Positions 34,721 to 63,800 of a stretch of DNA of 64,000 bases are shown here, piece by piece (the first letter of the stretch is position 1; each line of letters begins with the position of its first letter). The notes beneath the pieces are model-generated. The model made no database searches. It was not told the origin of the DNA and was given only the letters and a program-made list of their open reading frames with translations. This stretch comes from Closterium sp. NIES-65 (lineage: Eukaryota > Streptophyta > Zygnematophyceae > Desmidiales > Closteriaceae): positions 62,001 through 126,000 of the forward strand of contig CANXME010000041.1 of assembly GCA_948144175.1 (NCBI GenBank), given 5' to 3'. Made by a program: the position numbers and the translations under genes.

Positions 34721-35283
34721 TCACAAGCCACCCACACATGCTGCACACATGCCACGCACATGCTGGCCACTTATATTCACCACAGCCTCAGTCACAGCAG
34801 GTGAGAGCCTGGCAGTTCGAGGAGAACACGGGCAGGAAAGCATTATCAGTGCACGGCTTGAGCGAGTGTGTGTGCTGGGAGCTCACAATTTTGGACACTG
34901 CTAGACACATGAGTGTATGCGCGCTGAGAAAGTTGTGCGCTGAGTCACATTGGGACCAGAAGTAGGGAGCACATGTGCTGGGAGCATGACCGGGCGAAAA
35001 TGTGTGCTGGGTGTATGTGTGCTGAGTATATGCGCTGGGAGCGGGGATATGTGGTGAGAATGAGATTTTGTGGGTGTGAAAGTGACTGATGTAAATGATT
35101 ATGCAGCGCGGTGAAGCACATGCATGTGAGAGCACCTGCTGAGCGGCACCTGCTGTCGGGACTCGGGAGCACCTGCTGAGCATGCAGAGGCTGCGGCTGA
35201 GACCGGCCGAGCGCCATCCGCTGAGCGCCGTCCGCCGAATGCCATTCCGCGGAGCGCCATCCGCCGAACGCCATCCGCTGAGT

Positions 35284-35592
35284 GGCACCTGCTGTCATCA
35301 GCACCTGCTGTCATCAGCACCTGCTGTCATCAGCACCTGCTGTCATCAGCACCTGCAGTCATCAGCACCTGCTGTCATCAGCACCTGCAGTCATCAGCAC
35401 CTGCTGTCATCAGCACCTGCTGTTATCAGCACCTGCTGTCATCAGCACCTGCAGTCATCAGCACCTGCTGTCATCAGCACCTGCTGTCATCAGCACCTGC
35501 TGACATCAGCACCTGCTGTCATCAGCACCTGCTGTCATCAGCACCTGTTGTCATCAGCACCTGCTGTCATCAGCACCTGCTGTCATCAGCAC
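35284..35592. repeat. 16-bp tandem repeat, ~19 copies
   Basis: The unit is CACCTGCTGTCATCAG, with a few CACCTGCAGTCATCAG. A degenerate CGCCATCCGC(T/C)GA repeat precedes it (35,190-35,283). Confidence 0.92.
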
Positions 35593-36915
35593 CCTGCCTG
35601 ACGTAAGAGCGCCATGACCACGGGCATGCAGAGGCAACGGTGACGATGCGCGACGACACGGAGGAGAGAAGCATCTGATAGCCCAAACGAAGACATTCTA
35701 CGGCCATGTGCGGGCAGCCGCCAAGGGTTAACTCAACTCCCCGCTAATGAGCTGAGACCTTTGGTTAAAGAGCTCAGCCACCAAGTTCAATAATGACTAA
35801 TACGCTGAAACCGTTAAAAAGCTGAGACCTTTCGAACGGAAAGGTTGACGCTACCAATTACTTTTGACGCGCCTCGAAGCAGTGCTGTCCTGGACGGGCG
35901 GATCGGGAAAGACGACCGTGAATTCGAGGAAGGTGACGCTGCGCGCATTTCACGCAAGTGTCTACCGTGTAAGATCCGAGGATTCAGTAATGCTCGAAAC
36001 ATGCTGGAATCGAGTCGCGCTGGATTTGGGGATTACGGTCATCAGATAGGCCTCGTTCATTACTCGCACAGCCAGATTACATCACAGTCGATGGTTGAAA
36101 CAGTTAAAAATTTCTACCAACCAACGGCGAAATAGTCGAAGGATGTCAGTTCGATCACCTTTGTTTTCAGTTGTGGTGCTTTGTTGAACTGTAGACCTTC
36201 TTGCTCTGTCAGTGATGCATTGAAGCTCGCTCTATGTGGTAACCTTTTTCGCTGATAGATTCGCCTGAATCTATTCTTGCTCAAGGCGGAAGGCTGCTGC
36301 ATCCTGATTGGCGCATCTTTAGGACCACGGTCAAGGGCGGGGGTTGGGGGGATGGGGGGGGAGCGCCCGAATGTGACGGGCGCAAATTTAGTGAGGCGCA
36401 GCGCAACATTCAATGTGGCCTTGAACGTGAATGCTTTACATTTCACCCTTCGCATTTTAGGAGAAATACCTGTGCCCATATCTGCTCTCCCGATCTTGCA
36501 TTTTATTTTCCGTAAACTGCGCCTTCGTATTTAGTTTTGGACGTAACATCGAGTCGACCGTCTTCATAAGTTCAGCGGTCGAAGTCAGCTTTTTACTTGA
36601 AACGGTTACTGACGCACAACTTCGCCGTTAGGATGCCGTCATCACTTCGTATACGCGATAGAAGCCGCGCAGTGGCGAACAAAGTCGCAAGCTGTGAGTG
36701 AAAAAAAATTATGACGCACGGAGTCCGACTTAAACGTTTTCATTGAGTCATTATAATATCTGACATCATGCCCATTTCGCATGCGCTGGTAACAATATCA
36801 CATGTTTAAGTCGCACAACTTGCTTGTTTCAGTATCCGATCGCTGCATGTTCCTGTAACTTAGTGGCGAACGGTACGGTCGAAGGAAAACCCCGATTTGT
36901 GTTCTGCGATAACAG
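35593..36915. other. Intergenic, presumed upstream region of the EF-hand gene
   Basis: This is mixed-composition DNA without a recognised gene. It should contain the missing first exon(s) and promoter of the EF-hand gene, but I cannot place them. Confidence 0.4.
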
Positions 36916-37841
36916 GGGACGTCGTAACGAAAGCCGTGGACCGCGCTTTCCTGGAACTTGCGGAGCTAGACGGCAAGAAGGACGAGGAGGGGCGGCCGGT
37001 GATTAACGTTCCGGAGCTATACACCGGCGTGCTCCTCGTGTACAAGTGAGTGCGTCATTATGGCGCCTCGGAAACGCCGGCATGTTACAGTGTACAAGTG
37101 AATGCGCCATGACCTGTCCTCTAAGAAAAGAACTTCCTGAACGTCTCCAGGGATTTTCATTTCCAACTCTCGAGCCTCTTCCCCCTCCTCCCCTTCCCAC
37201 CCCCACCACCCCCCTTTCCTCCCCCCCTACCGCTCACAGTTTATCTCTACCCTACACACTCATTCCTTTCCCCACAACTTCCCCACTCTCGCATGCACTG
37301 CGCCTCCATCCCGCCCCCTCTGTGTTGCACTATAGCTATGTGAACCGCTACTCCCCGGGGAGTTATCTGAGCCCTCCAAAGAAGAAGGATGTTCTCAAGC
37401 TGGTCAAGGTGTGCCTTTCTGCTCTCGCCAGTGTGCATTCGCCACTGCGTTGTCACCATGACACTTTGCCAGCACCTGTGCATGGGCTTCCCTCATGGGC
37501 TTGACCAGCTATTCCACTGTGATACCGTTTCAGCTCCCCTTCGGTTCTTCAATTCGAGTATTGTCGCATTCCCCCGTTGTTCCTCTGGTCCCGAGCAGAA
37601 ATTCGATCTCAACAATGATGGGGTCATAGACCGGGAGGAATTCGGTAGGCTGCTCCGGCACTTCGTGAAGCATCTCCTGAGAAACATGATCATCAACATT
37701 CTCGTCATGCTCACTGTGATCCCGTTCCTATGCTACTTCACATGCAAGGCCATGGGTAGGTTCGTTCCTGAATCCCTCCTGGCCACTATTTTCACTTCCT
37801 TGTTTAAGATGTCTGGCATATGGAATAGGACAGGCGTGTGA
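36916..37841 (+). CDS. Small EF-hand protein with hydrophobic C-terminus (5' exon missing)
   Basis: Three exons are visible: 36,916-37,045, 37,336-37,408 and 37,599-37,841, ending in TGA. Donors are GTGAGT and GTGTGC, and acceptors end in AG. The protein reads DVVTKAVDRAFLELAEL..., then VPELYTGVLLVYNYVNRYSPG, PPKKKDVLKLV, and one canonical EF-hand loop, DLNNDGVIDREE (D1, N3, D5, V7, D9, E12). A hydrophobic segment follows, NIIINILVMLTVIPFLCYF-like, with a second, weaker one near the end. It resembles small plant EF-hand family proteins of about 160 aa with a membrane-associated tail. It probably binds calcium through the one loop; its role is unknown. The acceptor at 36,915 is in phase with one base from an upstream exon I could not find. 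Confidence 0.78.
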
Positions 37842-38720
37842 GTCTCAGAAGGAATGGGGCACTCTCTTTTTGGGTGATTCAGCACATATCGACTGCAGCA
37901 TTGATTAGTGCACTGGGCTATGCCGTTTTGAACGCTGCTTGTGAATGGTATTGTGTGTACAGACTGAATGGGTAGTGGATGTGTACAGATAGGTGCATAA
38001 CTGCTAACATATACGTTCTCTACTTGTGCTAGCTCTTTGTGAATGTACAATGCATTTATGATCACAATGATTTTTCCTAATTTCCACAGAACTCTAATGC
38101 AACACTCAATATGGATTCTGCGAGCAGCATTTGACGGACAACGCAAACCCACATTTCGCCTCACTCCACCCAGAGGGGCCAACCATTTGCCGATTCCGCC
38201 TCCCCCAAAGAAGCCAGTGAGAATATCCATCAACGACGCTGATTGGAGGAGGCCTTGGCGCTGACGTTTGCGAAAGCGTTACAGCTTTGCAACCGACTCT
38301 TCGTTCACTTTCGCGAGAGTTCGAGTCCTCATCGCCAGCTCGCCAACACACATCCACAATGCTTTCCCAGTGGCCCGAAACGAGGAGCGGCGCGACAGGA
38401 GGAGGATGCAATCGCATCTCTCATGCAATCGCCTAGTCTTTGAAAATTGATTTAGTTTCGTGAAAACGTGACTGGCGTGCATGAAGAAAGCAAGCTTTCC
38501 TTCAGCGACGCAAATGGCGTGCAACTACAGAGTAGTCGTTTACCTGTTGTCGTTCGTGGCATCACCTGAGACCTACAGTACCCGCCTCTGAGGCTAGCCG
38601 ACCAGCGTTAGGCATGTCCGTACACACAACCAAGGTTCTCTTCATACATAGCGCAGCTCACGTGCATAGCAAGAACTCGCAGTCGCGTAGTTATTACCAA
38701 CCCCTTGACGCGGTAGTGCT
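37842..38720. other. Intergenic region
   Basis: No gene is recognised. The open frames at 38,043-38,264 and 38,106-38,417 overlap on opposite strands and lack family features. The right part should hold the promoter of the next gene. Confidence 0.45.
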
Positions 38721-40810
38721 ATGGCAAGAAAATACGAGTCTTTGAGATTATGCGTATTTGTTTTTCTAATAGTCGCTTTGCTTCGCCTGCGAAGCTCCCA
38801 AGCCGCGAATCTCCCTTCGAACGGGTGTCACGTCCATGCCGTGTGTTCCCGTCTCAACACCTTCAACGATGTGACTATAACGGAGGGAAAATTCACGGAC
38901 CTCACGCTGATTGGAAAGTATAGAGGCCGGTTCAACAGTCAGGGCGGAAGATACAAGGCGCACGAGGCGGGGTCAGGCCCGCTAAACCTCGAAGTCTATC
39001 AGGTGCGGAGCGAGGCGCATTCTAGCTCGTACTACTGCGAGTAGCATAGACTTTTAGTCGTTGTTTTGGATTTTCTCTGTCAATAGCACGTGGTAGCAGC
39101 TTTCAAAGCATCGTGCTTCGTTTGCGGCTGCATCATTCTATCAGTTCCGCCTACCTACATTCGGCTGGAAAACACTTACTCGCATTTTCTGAATGGTTTG
39201 GGACAGATTTGGGCCTAAATGAACAGCTGTGAAACTCGTTGCCGCATATTCGTTCGCTACGATTTCGTGACTCACATTTCTACTACGCCTTCCCGATTAA
39301 CAATCCTACAACGAATTCACTGATGTGTAACAGGAGGTTGGTAACCACGTGGATATCGTGCGAGGCGCCGGCGGAGGCACGTTGGAGAGCTGCTGCAGAG
39401 CGTGCGCGGGTGACAAGGCCTGCCACGCCTATCACTTCTTCCCTAGCAAACGGCTAGCCGACAATGCTAACGTTCGGGGCTTCATTGACGGCGTGCAGTG
39501 CTACCTGCTGGAGAAGAAAGCTGGGTCTGGAGGGACAGCGGGGCTGAGACATCCTTATAGCGGGGATGGAAGAGAGCAGGATGCTGTGTCGGCATTCTAC
39601 CCGCTCAGCTGGTACGTACCACCGGGAAGGTTTGAGTAACCTGCCCGTCGCAAGTTGAATTGCCTGAATAGCTTTCAACGAGATGTTGCTACGGCATGGG
39701 CATGTTGAAAGGTGGGTGTGCTGGAGGAGGCATGTGACAGTGTTGTATGGTGCATACTGTGTCGTTCTGAGTGTGTTCTACTGTACATGTCAGCGCCGCT
39801 TTCACACGAAGTTACATTTTGAGGCTCTTGCGGAGCCGTAGTGCCTCGACATGTAGTGTCTCTCAAGCGCTGCTCCTTTTCCATGTGCCATGACCCCTGG
39901 CAGGGTGGGAGGCTCATGCGACACGTCTCGCCTGGACAACACCGACCCGCGCATCACAGGCTCGCACGGGACCCTCTTTGACTTCCCCGGGCAGCTCGGC
40001 AAATCTTTCTGCTTGCTTGCCGACCATCGGATCCACATCAATGTTCTGCTGCAGAGCCACCAGGGACCAGAGTCCGCAGCGGCAGCGGCACTAGCAGCAG
40101 CAGGCATGCCGAGGAGAGTGGCAGAGGGAAGCCTGCATGTGTGGGTGAAGGAGGTGGGAGTGGTGTGGGTGTCATCTGGCGGCAAGCAGCACTCGCTGCG
40201 CATGGTGGCGCGCACAGGCAACCAGCAGGACAGGGGGGCCAACGGTTTCCTCGCCCTCATGCAGGTGGACGGTGCTGACGTGGCACCGCCACGCTTCCAT
40301 GATGACCTGGCAGTGGTGGGAGCGGATGGAAGTGTGGAGATAAGGAAGACGGCGGAGGAAGAGGATGGGCCTTTCGATGTGGACACGTATGAAGTTGTGT
40401 TTGAAGGGCTGGGGAAGGTGCATGTGAGCATGAGGGTGGCTCACCCTTTGCTACAAACACCAGAGGAAGCTGAGGCCCATTTCAACATCCGGGTAGCTGA
40501 ACTCCAGGTAAGAGAGGTGACTGTTGCTGGTTCGTTCATTTGGCGGAATCCAGAACATGGCTGACTCTCATATGCTTCCTTCTGATTTGTGCAGACCAGC
40601 TCATCAGTCCAAGGGGTGCTGAGCCAAGCTTTTAGTACTAGCGGGAACCTAGGGAGCCATGGCACCTTGACGTACTCTCATCTGTCAGATCTGCTTCACT
40701 ACCCAGCACCTGGAAGAAGAGACATCGAGCAGCCATCCGTGCAAAGGACTGCACTTGACTATGTTACCCCATCAATTTTGAGTACAAGCTCCAGGATCGG
40801 AGCTCTGTAG
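38721..40810 (+). CDS. Secreted PAN-like plus root-cap-domain protein
   Basis: Four exons, 38,721-39,002, 39,334-39,611, 39,904-40,507 and 40,595-40,810 (TAG), sum to 1,380 nt and 459 aa. Residues 1-28 form a signal peptide (hydrophobic LCVFVFLIVALL, then SSQAAN). Residues ~35-185 have PAN/apple-like cysteines (CCRACAGDKACHAY, VQCYLLEKK). Residues ~195-440 resemble the plant root-cap domain (DPRITGSHGTLFDF...FCLLADHRIHINVLL, then a VHVSMRV strand, HFNIRVAELQ and VQGVLSQAF). The exon 2/3 join restores W (PLSW|VGG). It is probably extracellular. Root-cap proteins are linked to mucilage and cell-wall secretion in land plants; function here is inference. Polyadenylation-like AATAAA runs lie at 40,868-40,885. 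The start of exon 2 could be 39,337 instead. Confidence 0.8.
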
Positions 40811-42709
40811 GCTGGCTTAGTCATCCACTAACTATACAAACACCATGCTAGATGCACATAGGCCTAAAAATAAAGCCCAATAAACAGCATCCCTGTAGCA
40901 CCAAGACCTTTTTGCTGCTATAAAGGAGCCCATTGAAGATAACTGTGAGCATTGCACCTAAGTCTGAATGTCATCTTGTACGTAGGTATGTTAAACTAAA
41001 CTAATACGTAAGTGCTGAAGTTGTACAGAACTAGCATCTTGTACCAGAAGGTGCAATTATTTCAACAAGAACTGCTTGAATAGCGCATACGCGATGGCCA
41101 CCCCCATTGCCGGTTTTTCCCACATGTTCTGTTTCAACAATCCCTGAAAGTTTCGCAGTACTTCTATTCTGTACGATTGAAGTTTTGACGTTTATTGAAC
41201 TCCCGTGGTATCTTTATCAGTATATTCCAACATCGGAGATTTCCAGCCCTTGATGTCATCCGCACCCTGACCGGCCGCCATTCCCAAGACCGAACCGAGC
41301 CTTGGGCTCTCCATTCCGCCCTGGCCCCCATTGCGCGCTGCCCCTCTCGGCTTCCCCCCGCTCCGCCCCCCTCCCCCTCCTCGCCTCTCTTCCTGCCTCA
41401 CCTGTGCCTCTGAGAGCTGAAGCACACAAGTCACAAAGCTGGTAGTGGTGGTTTCACATACTGCTTGTACGGAAGCCATGACAGCAGCTGGAAACCCCAA
41501 GCTCGGCTCCTTTGCCTTGACGTATGACGCTCGCACAAGCGATTTTTTTGGGCGATTGTGACGCGCCTTCGGTCCGCTGCGGCCTGGTGTGATTCATAGC
41601 GACTCTTATCTTTCAGTAAGCCCTCTGTTCCGCCTGCGGATGTGGGAGTTTCATGGCTGTTCCGGGCCCATCTTAGAGCTTCACGGACCGTATAAGATCG
41701 ATTTAATTGGCTGTTAGAAGCACCCAGTCGTCGGCTGTGAGGTCTCTAGAGTCTCCAAAGCCCTAGATGTGCGCTCAAATCGGACTTAATAGATCGGAAT
41801 TTCTGGATATTCAAGGCCTTCCCTGATGGTCCAGAAGCCCAGACATGCTAACCCTAATTTTTAATTAGTCGATAATGCGTCGCCCGAGGTCCAGTAAACA
41901 TCGTTCCGGCACGTTCCCGCGTCAAATCCATCCCCAGAGATCGCATATGGAGGCCTAATATCCGATGTTCCGCAAGCACTTCACCTGTTTGAGCGTAACC
42001 CTAATTTAAGGAATCCTGCTGTTTTAGGAGAAGAAAGCGTCGGGTCACATGTCGGATGGCCGGTGGGTGGGGTTTCAGATCCTCTTCAGTCCAGCATCGC
42101 CCTTGCAAATCCCACATACTGTCTGGTCTGTAACCACCCAGAGCAATCCTCCCTTGATACCTTGACTGTAGAAATGTATATTTTATTCGGTCTTTCTGAC
42201 ATCCCGCACTCCGACTAGCGCCGTTTGTCACTTCTTTCTCGTGGAGAGGTCGACGATCAGGGCCCGGACAGAGATCTGATCACTAGTTCAAACATTAGGG
42301 CAGGGTCACGCAGGGATCTAAGATAAGGCGTGGTCCCGCAATCACATGTGGATTTGAGACAGCTGACAGTTTGGAAACGCTTCGCGCTTTTCCGTTTTGG
42401 AAATCTCGACCCTTTGCTTGCATTATCACCTCGGTCGTGGACCCTTTGTTCCGCGCTGTTCGCCTTGTCCTAATGGCGTCTCTACCTGGTGCCTCCCTCC
42501 TTGTATCTCCGCTGCCCTGCGTGCCCACAGCGTGTATTTAACGTCCACTCGACCCCCAGAGGATCAAATCTTCAAGGGCGGCTCGACTCCCTTCACATCC
42601 TCGACCTGGTCAACGCCGCCGCAGGCCTTCAAATTCGCTGTAGGGCATTGTGCGCTGCACTCATTCTCGGGTTCTTATAGCGCGTACAACGGGACCTGGC
42701 ACGGGCGAT
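40811..42709. other. Intergenic region with one doubtful minus-strand frame
   Basis: The left part is the 3' flank of the root-cap gene. A minus-strand frame at 41,536-41,192 (114 codons, with an internal MASVQAVCETTTTSFVTCVLQ) is unrecognised and may be real or chance. 41,560-42,650 is mixed sequence, probably the CHD1 upstream region; I see no core promoter I would defend. Confidence 0.35.
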
Positions 42710-59778
<17,069 letters not shown>

Positions 59779-60269
59779 ATGAATGAGGGATTGGGAGGTC
59801 AAGGAATGACAGGAAAGGGATCAGTCACAAGGAGTGGCAGGGGTCAGACATTCAGACTCCAGTAGGGTAGTTGTGAGAACTAACTCTGCTACCTCGTGGG
59901 AGAATGATAGGTGGCCTGGGTGGCTCTTGCCGCTCGGCTCTTGTCGAAGTGATGCTGCTGTAGAAGGGGGGAACACTGCTGGTTATGTCTTGTCGTTTGT
60001 TCAGAGATCTAGTGGAAAATGTACCAGGAGGTTCTGATTCTTTGTTGCATCATATTGGAATTTTGGTGCGAGGAATTTTGGTGCAAGTTGGGGCCATCCG
60101 CTGAACCCGTTTAGTCCACTTCAACCATCCAAACACCACCACTTAGGATGCGTTCGAACAGCTGGCAAGCAACCACAGGCAAACTGTCACGAAGGTTGAG
60201 ACACGGGCCCATCAAACACTTCGTATCATTTAGTTGCTTTCAAAGTATGCGCTTTCACCGTACACGCTC
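59779..60269. other. CHD1 3' flank and SRP RNA upstream region
   Basis: No other gene is seen. Plant SRP RNA genes usually have an upstream element (RTCCCACATCG) and a TATA box. I find only a weak GGGCCCATCAA at about 60,206-60,216 and no clear TATA. Confidence 0.5.
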
Positions 60270-60567
60270 GCCGGTCGGGGTAGCGCCCGACTGTAACCCG
60301 AGCGGGGGCCAAACCTTGGAATTGTCGCACACCTGTGAGACCCTCGGCCTGCCACATCGATGACTTGTCCACTCCAAGCTGAGAGTCCGCAGCGGCACCA
60401 CCTCGGAAGAGGTGGTGACGTGGCAGTTAGAGAGGGGGGCACCGCGTGAGGCGGGAAACCGAGCAGCGAAAACCCCCCGCTCCCAGCGGTGGAGGGATAG
60501 CGAGGCTGAGTGCGCGGCCGTGGTATCCCTCGCAGGTTCGGGCCACGAGACCAAATCACCACCCTTT
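60270..60567 (+). ncRNA. Signal recognition particle RNA (7SL)
   Basis: The ~298-nt transcript has every landmark of plant SRP RNA. In the Alu domain, helix 3 is GTCGGG-GTAGCG-CCCGAC (60,274-60,291), followed by the conserved TGTAACCCGAGCGGGGGC. Helix 6 is a perfect 9-bp stem CACCACCTC/GAGGTGGTG closed by a GGAA loop (60,396-60,417). Helix 8 has the SRP54-binding motif GGGAAACC, GAGCAG and the AAAAC bulge (60,451-60,475). GCGAGGCTGAG and CGAGACC mark the returning helix 5. It guides ribosome-nascent chains to the ER as part of SRP. The 5' end is placed by analogy with plant 7SL and could be off by a few bases. It lies between CHD1 and NTH1 on the same strand but would be a separate Pol III unit. 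Confidence 0.92.
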
Positions 60568-60569
60568 TT
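60565..60569 (+). terminator. Pol III T-run terminator of SRP RNA
   Basis: TTTTT follows CACGAGACCAAATCACCACC and gives a transcript of the usual ~300 nt. Confidence 0.8.
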
Positions 60570-60805
60570 GCCTTCCTCGCAGAATTTAATCGAAATTAGT
60601 CGGCTCCTGCCTTTTTTTTTTTGTCCGATGCGTTGCTCAGCAATTGCGCGACATTAGGTTTCCCGGTCGTGCGTCGTCATCATCAGCAACGCCCGCACTC
60701 GCGTTTCCCTCCCGGTGCACCTTGTAGTCACGCGGTCTGCTCGTTGCCACCGGTGTTATGCATTAGAGCGGCCGCGCCGTAGAGTCTGCCTAACGGACGC
60801 GCCCA

Positions 60806-63800
60806 ATGCTCGCCCGCGCCGCAGCAATAAGCGGCCTTCCCCTGATCTCCGCCTCCCGTGCGCGCATTACGCTTTTCCGCGCGCCGATGAACGAATTCAT
60901 GCGCTTTGCGCACGTTGGCGCTGTCAGTGGCGGGCCGGCAGGAGGCGATTGGCCGGCAGGGATTCGCGAACGTGCAATGGATGGTGAAGCATCAGAGAGT
61001 GTACCGCCGTCCGGCACAAGAGTTTACAGCAGGCGCGCACGGGGGGAGAGAAAGCCGGCAATAATTGTGCAGTACGAAGAGGACTGTAAAGAAGATGACA
61101 GTAACGGAAACGGTCAAGAGGCAATGCAGGCCTCGAGGCGCAGGTCTGCAATGCAGCGAACGGGTGTGACTGTAAAGAGGGAAACGGACGAAGTGGTTGC
61201 GAAGGGGGAGTTAGAGGAGGTGATTGTAACGCAACAAGCAGGTGCTGTGGTTGTGAAGCGAGAGTCTGATGATGGGACTGCAACGAGCGGCGGTGGTGTG
61301 ATTGTAACGAGAGGAGGTGAAGGGGGTGAGTTGACTGTAAAGAAGGAGGCGGAGGATGTGATTGTGAAGAGAGAGGATCTGGGCGACATGGCAGGCAGAG
61401 AAGCACGTGGACCCGAGGCTGATGGAATGGCTGTAGCCGGGGCGGAAGGCATGGCTTTAACCAAAGCTGAAGGTTTGGCTTTGACTGAGGCTGATGGCAT
61501 GCCTGTTGCCAAGACTGATGGAACGGCAGTAGCCGAGACTCAAGGAATGGCTGTAACCGAGGCTGCTTGGGGTGGTGGCAGGGGCAGGAGGAAACGAAGA
61601 CAACCAGCAGGGAGAGACGCAGATAGCAGAGCTGGGGATGAAATAGTTGTCGCCGGGCAGCCGAAAAGATTCTCCGGTGGGCAGGCAAAAAGGGCGGGAG
61701 TGGGGAGGTGGCAGGAGGTGGTGGGTGCGATCAAGGAGATGCGGAGTGGGGGAGACGCGCCTGTTGATACCATGGGGTGTGAGAAAGCAGGGCAGGGCAT
61801 GGGGGAGAAGGTGGGTCAAGGCAGGGCAGGGCATGGGGGAGAAGGTGGGTCAAGGCAGGGCAGGGCATGGGGGAGAAGGTGGGTCAAGGCAGGGCAGGGC
61901 ATGGGGGAGAAGGTGGGTCAAGGCAGGGCAGGGCATGGGGGAGAAGGTGGGTCAAGGCAGGGCAGGGCATGGGGGAGAAGGTGGGTCAAGGCAGGGCAGG
62001 GCATGGGGGAGAAGGTGGGTCAAGGCACCGGGGATGTGGGAGAAGGTGGGAGTTACTCAAATAACTTCTTATTTGTTATAAGAACAGGGATTTTAAGAAC
62101 AGGGAATTTAAGAACAGGGAAAATTGCACCTGGGAAATAGTTGTCGCAGAGGAATGGTTTACTCTCTCTCTTTGCATCGCTCTCACATCCTTTTCCCACC
62201 CTCCCCTCTCCTCCCTCCCCTTGCTTCCTCCTCCCTCGTCCCCTTACACTCTCGCCCTCGCCTTTCTCTCCTCTCCCATCGCCCGTCTCTCCTCTTCCCC
62301 CGCTCCTGCGAGCAGCAGCGGCGCTTTGCAGTGCTGGTGTCGGCGATGCTCTCCTCGCAGACCAAGGATCCTGTCACTCACGGTGCGTGCAGCAAGGGTA
62401 CTGCAGGGGCGTGTGCTGCACTGTGGTAATAATGCACCCATGCATGCATGAGAGCATGGTGCCATGCATGGTGCCATGCACCCGTGTTGCTGTCGGCCAT
62501 GCTCTCCTCGCAGACCAAGAACCCTGTCACTCGCAGTGCGTGCAGCACCTTTGCATGCGCCTGTCACTCGCAGTGCGTGCAGCACCCATTGCATGCGCCT
62601 GTCACTCGCAGTGCGTGCAGCACCCATTGCATGCGCCTGTCACTCGCAGTGCGTGCAGCACCTTTGCATGCGCCTGTCACTCGCAGTGCGTGCAGCACCC
62701 ATCGCATGCGCCTGTCACTCGCAGTGTGTGCAGCACCCATTGCATGCGCCTGTCACTCAAGGTGCGTGCAGCACCCATTGCATGCGCCTGTCACTCGCGG
62801 TGACGTGTGGCAAGGCTGACCATGCTCTCCTCGCATGTGGACGCCCCATCGTGCATGGGCGCTTGGAAGGCCACCTGCCGCCCATTGCAAGGTCCTGTGC
62901 TGTGCCGCCCATTGCCGCCCACAGCACTGTGCGCCCGTCACACCCGTTGCGTACACGAGCACCATTGCAGTACCGACCGCCACATGCTAGGTGTACGCGG
63001 TACTATTGCCTTGCCAGTCACCCATGGGCCATGGTGCCTCGCTGTGCGTACCACGCTGTGCCTAACACAGTGACATTCGCCACCGTTGTGGCATGTGCCT
63101 TTTTCTCCACCATTCCCTTTTGCCTTATCTCCCATCCCCACCCTAACATCCCATCGTCCCTCTCCCACCCTTCCCTCACCTCCATTGCCCTGACAACCAT
63201 TCCCGTTTCATCCTTTCCCTCAATCCTCCCTCCCCTTTCCCCCCACTCTCCTCCATCCACCACCAGGCGAAGTGGCACGTCTGCAAGCAGCAGGGCTACT
63301 GTCGGCAATGCTGGCCTGAGTCCACTCTAAAACCTAATTTTCTTCCAACCACCACCACCGCACCACCAGGTGCAGTGGCACGGATGCATGCAGCAGGGCT
63401 GTTGTCGCCTGACGCGCTCAAGGCAGCAGACGAAGCGACCATCAGCCAAACCATCTACCCGGTATGTCTTGGTCAGATCAGACCACTTCTGCGCTATGAG
63501 TCATGACCTTGTCATGTATGCACCATACATGACATCCCTTTCTTCCTATCCCCACTTCCTTTCAATTCCCTCTTATTCTCTCTCCATCATCTCCTCTCTT
63601 CCCATCCCTCATCTATCTCGCACAACCGCCTGTTCTTTCCTCATCCCTGCTTCTGCCTCTGACTTTGCTTCCACCCAGAGGCATCCCTCCCCACCCCTCC
63701 TCGTCCTTCGTCACCCCTCCCCATCCCTCTCTCACCTGTCTTAAAAGGTGGGATTTTACGTGCGCAAGGCGGGGTACCTGAAGAAAATGGCCAATATCTG

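Noticed and set aside
38315..38345. tRNA-like T-loop (GTTCGAGTCC)
   Set aside because: The flanking bases do not form a T-stem and no acceptor, D or anticodon stems can be drawn.
60230..60562. Minus-strand open frames over 60.2-60.6 kb
   Set aside because: They overlap the SRP RNA, whose structure explains the sequence.
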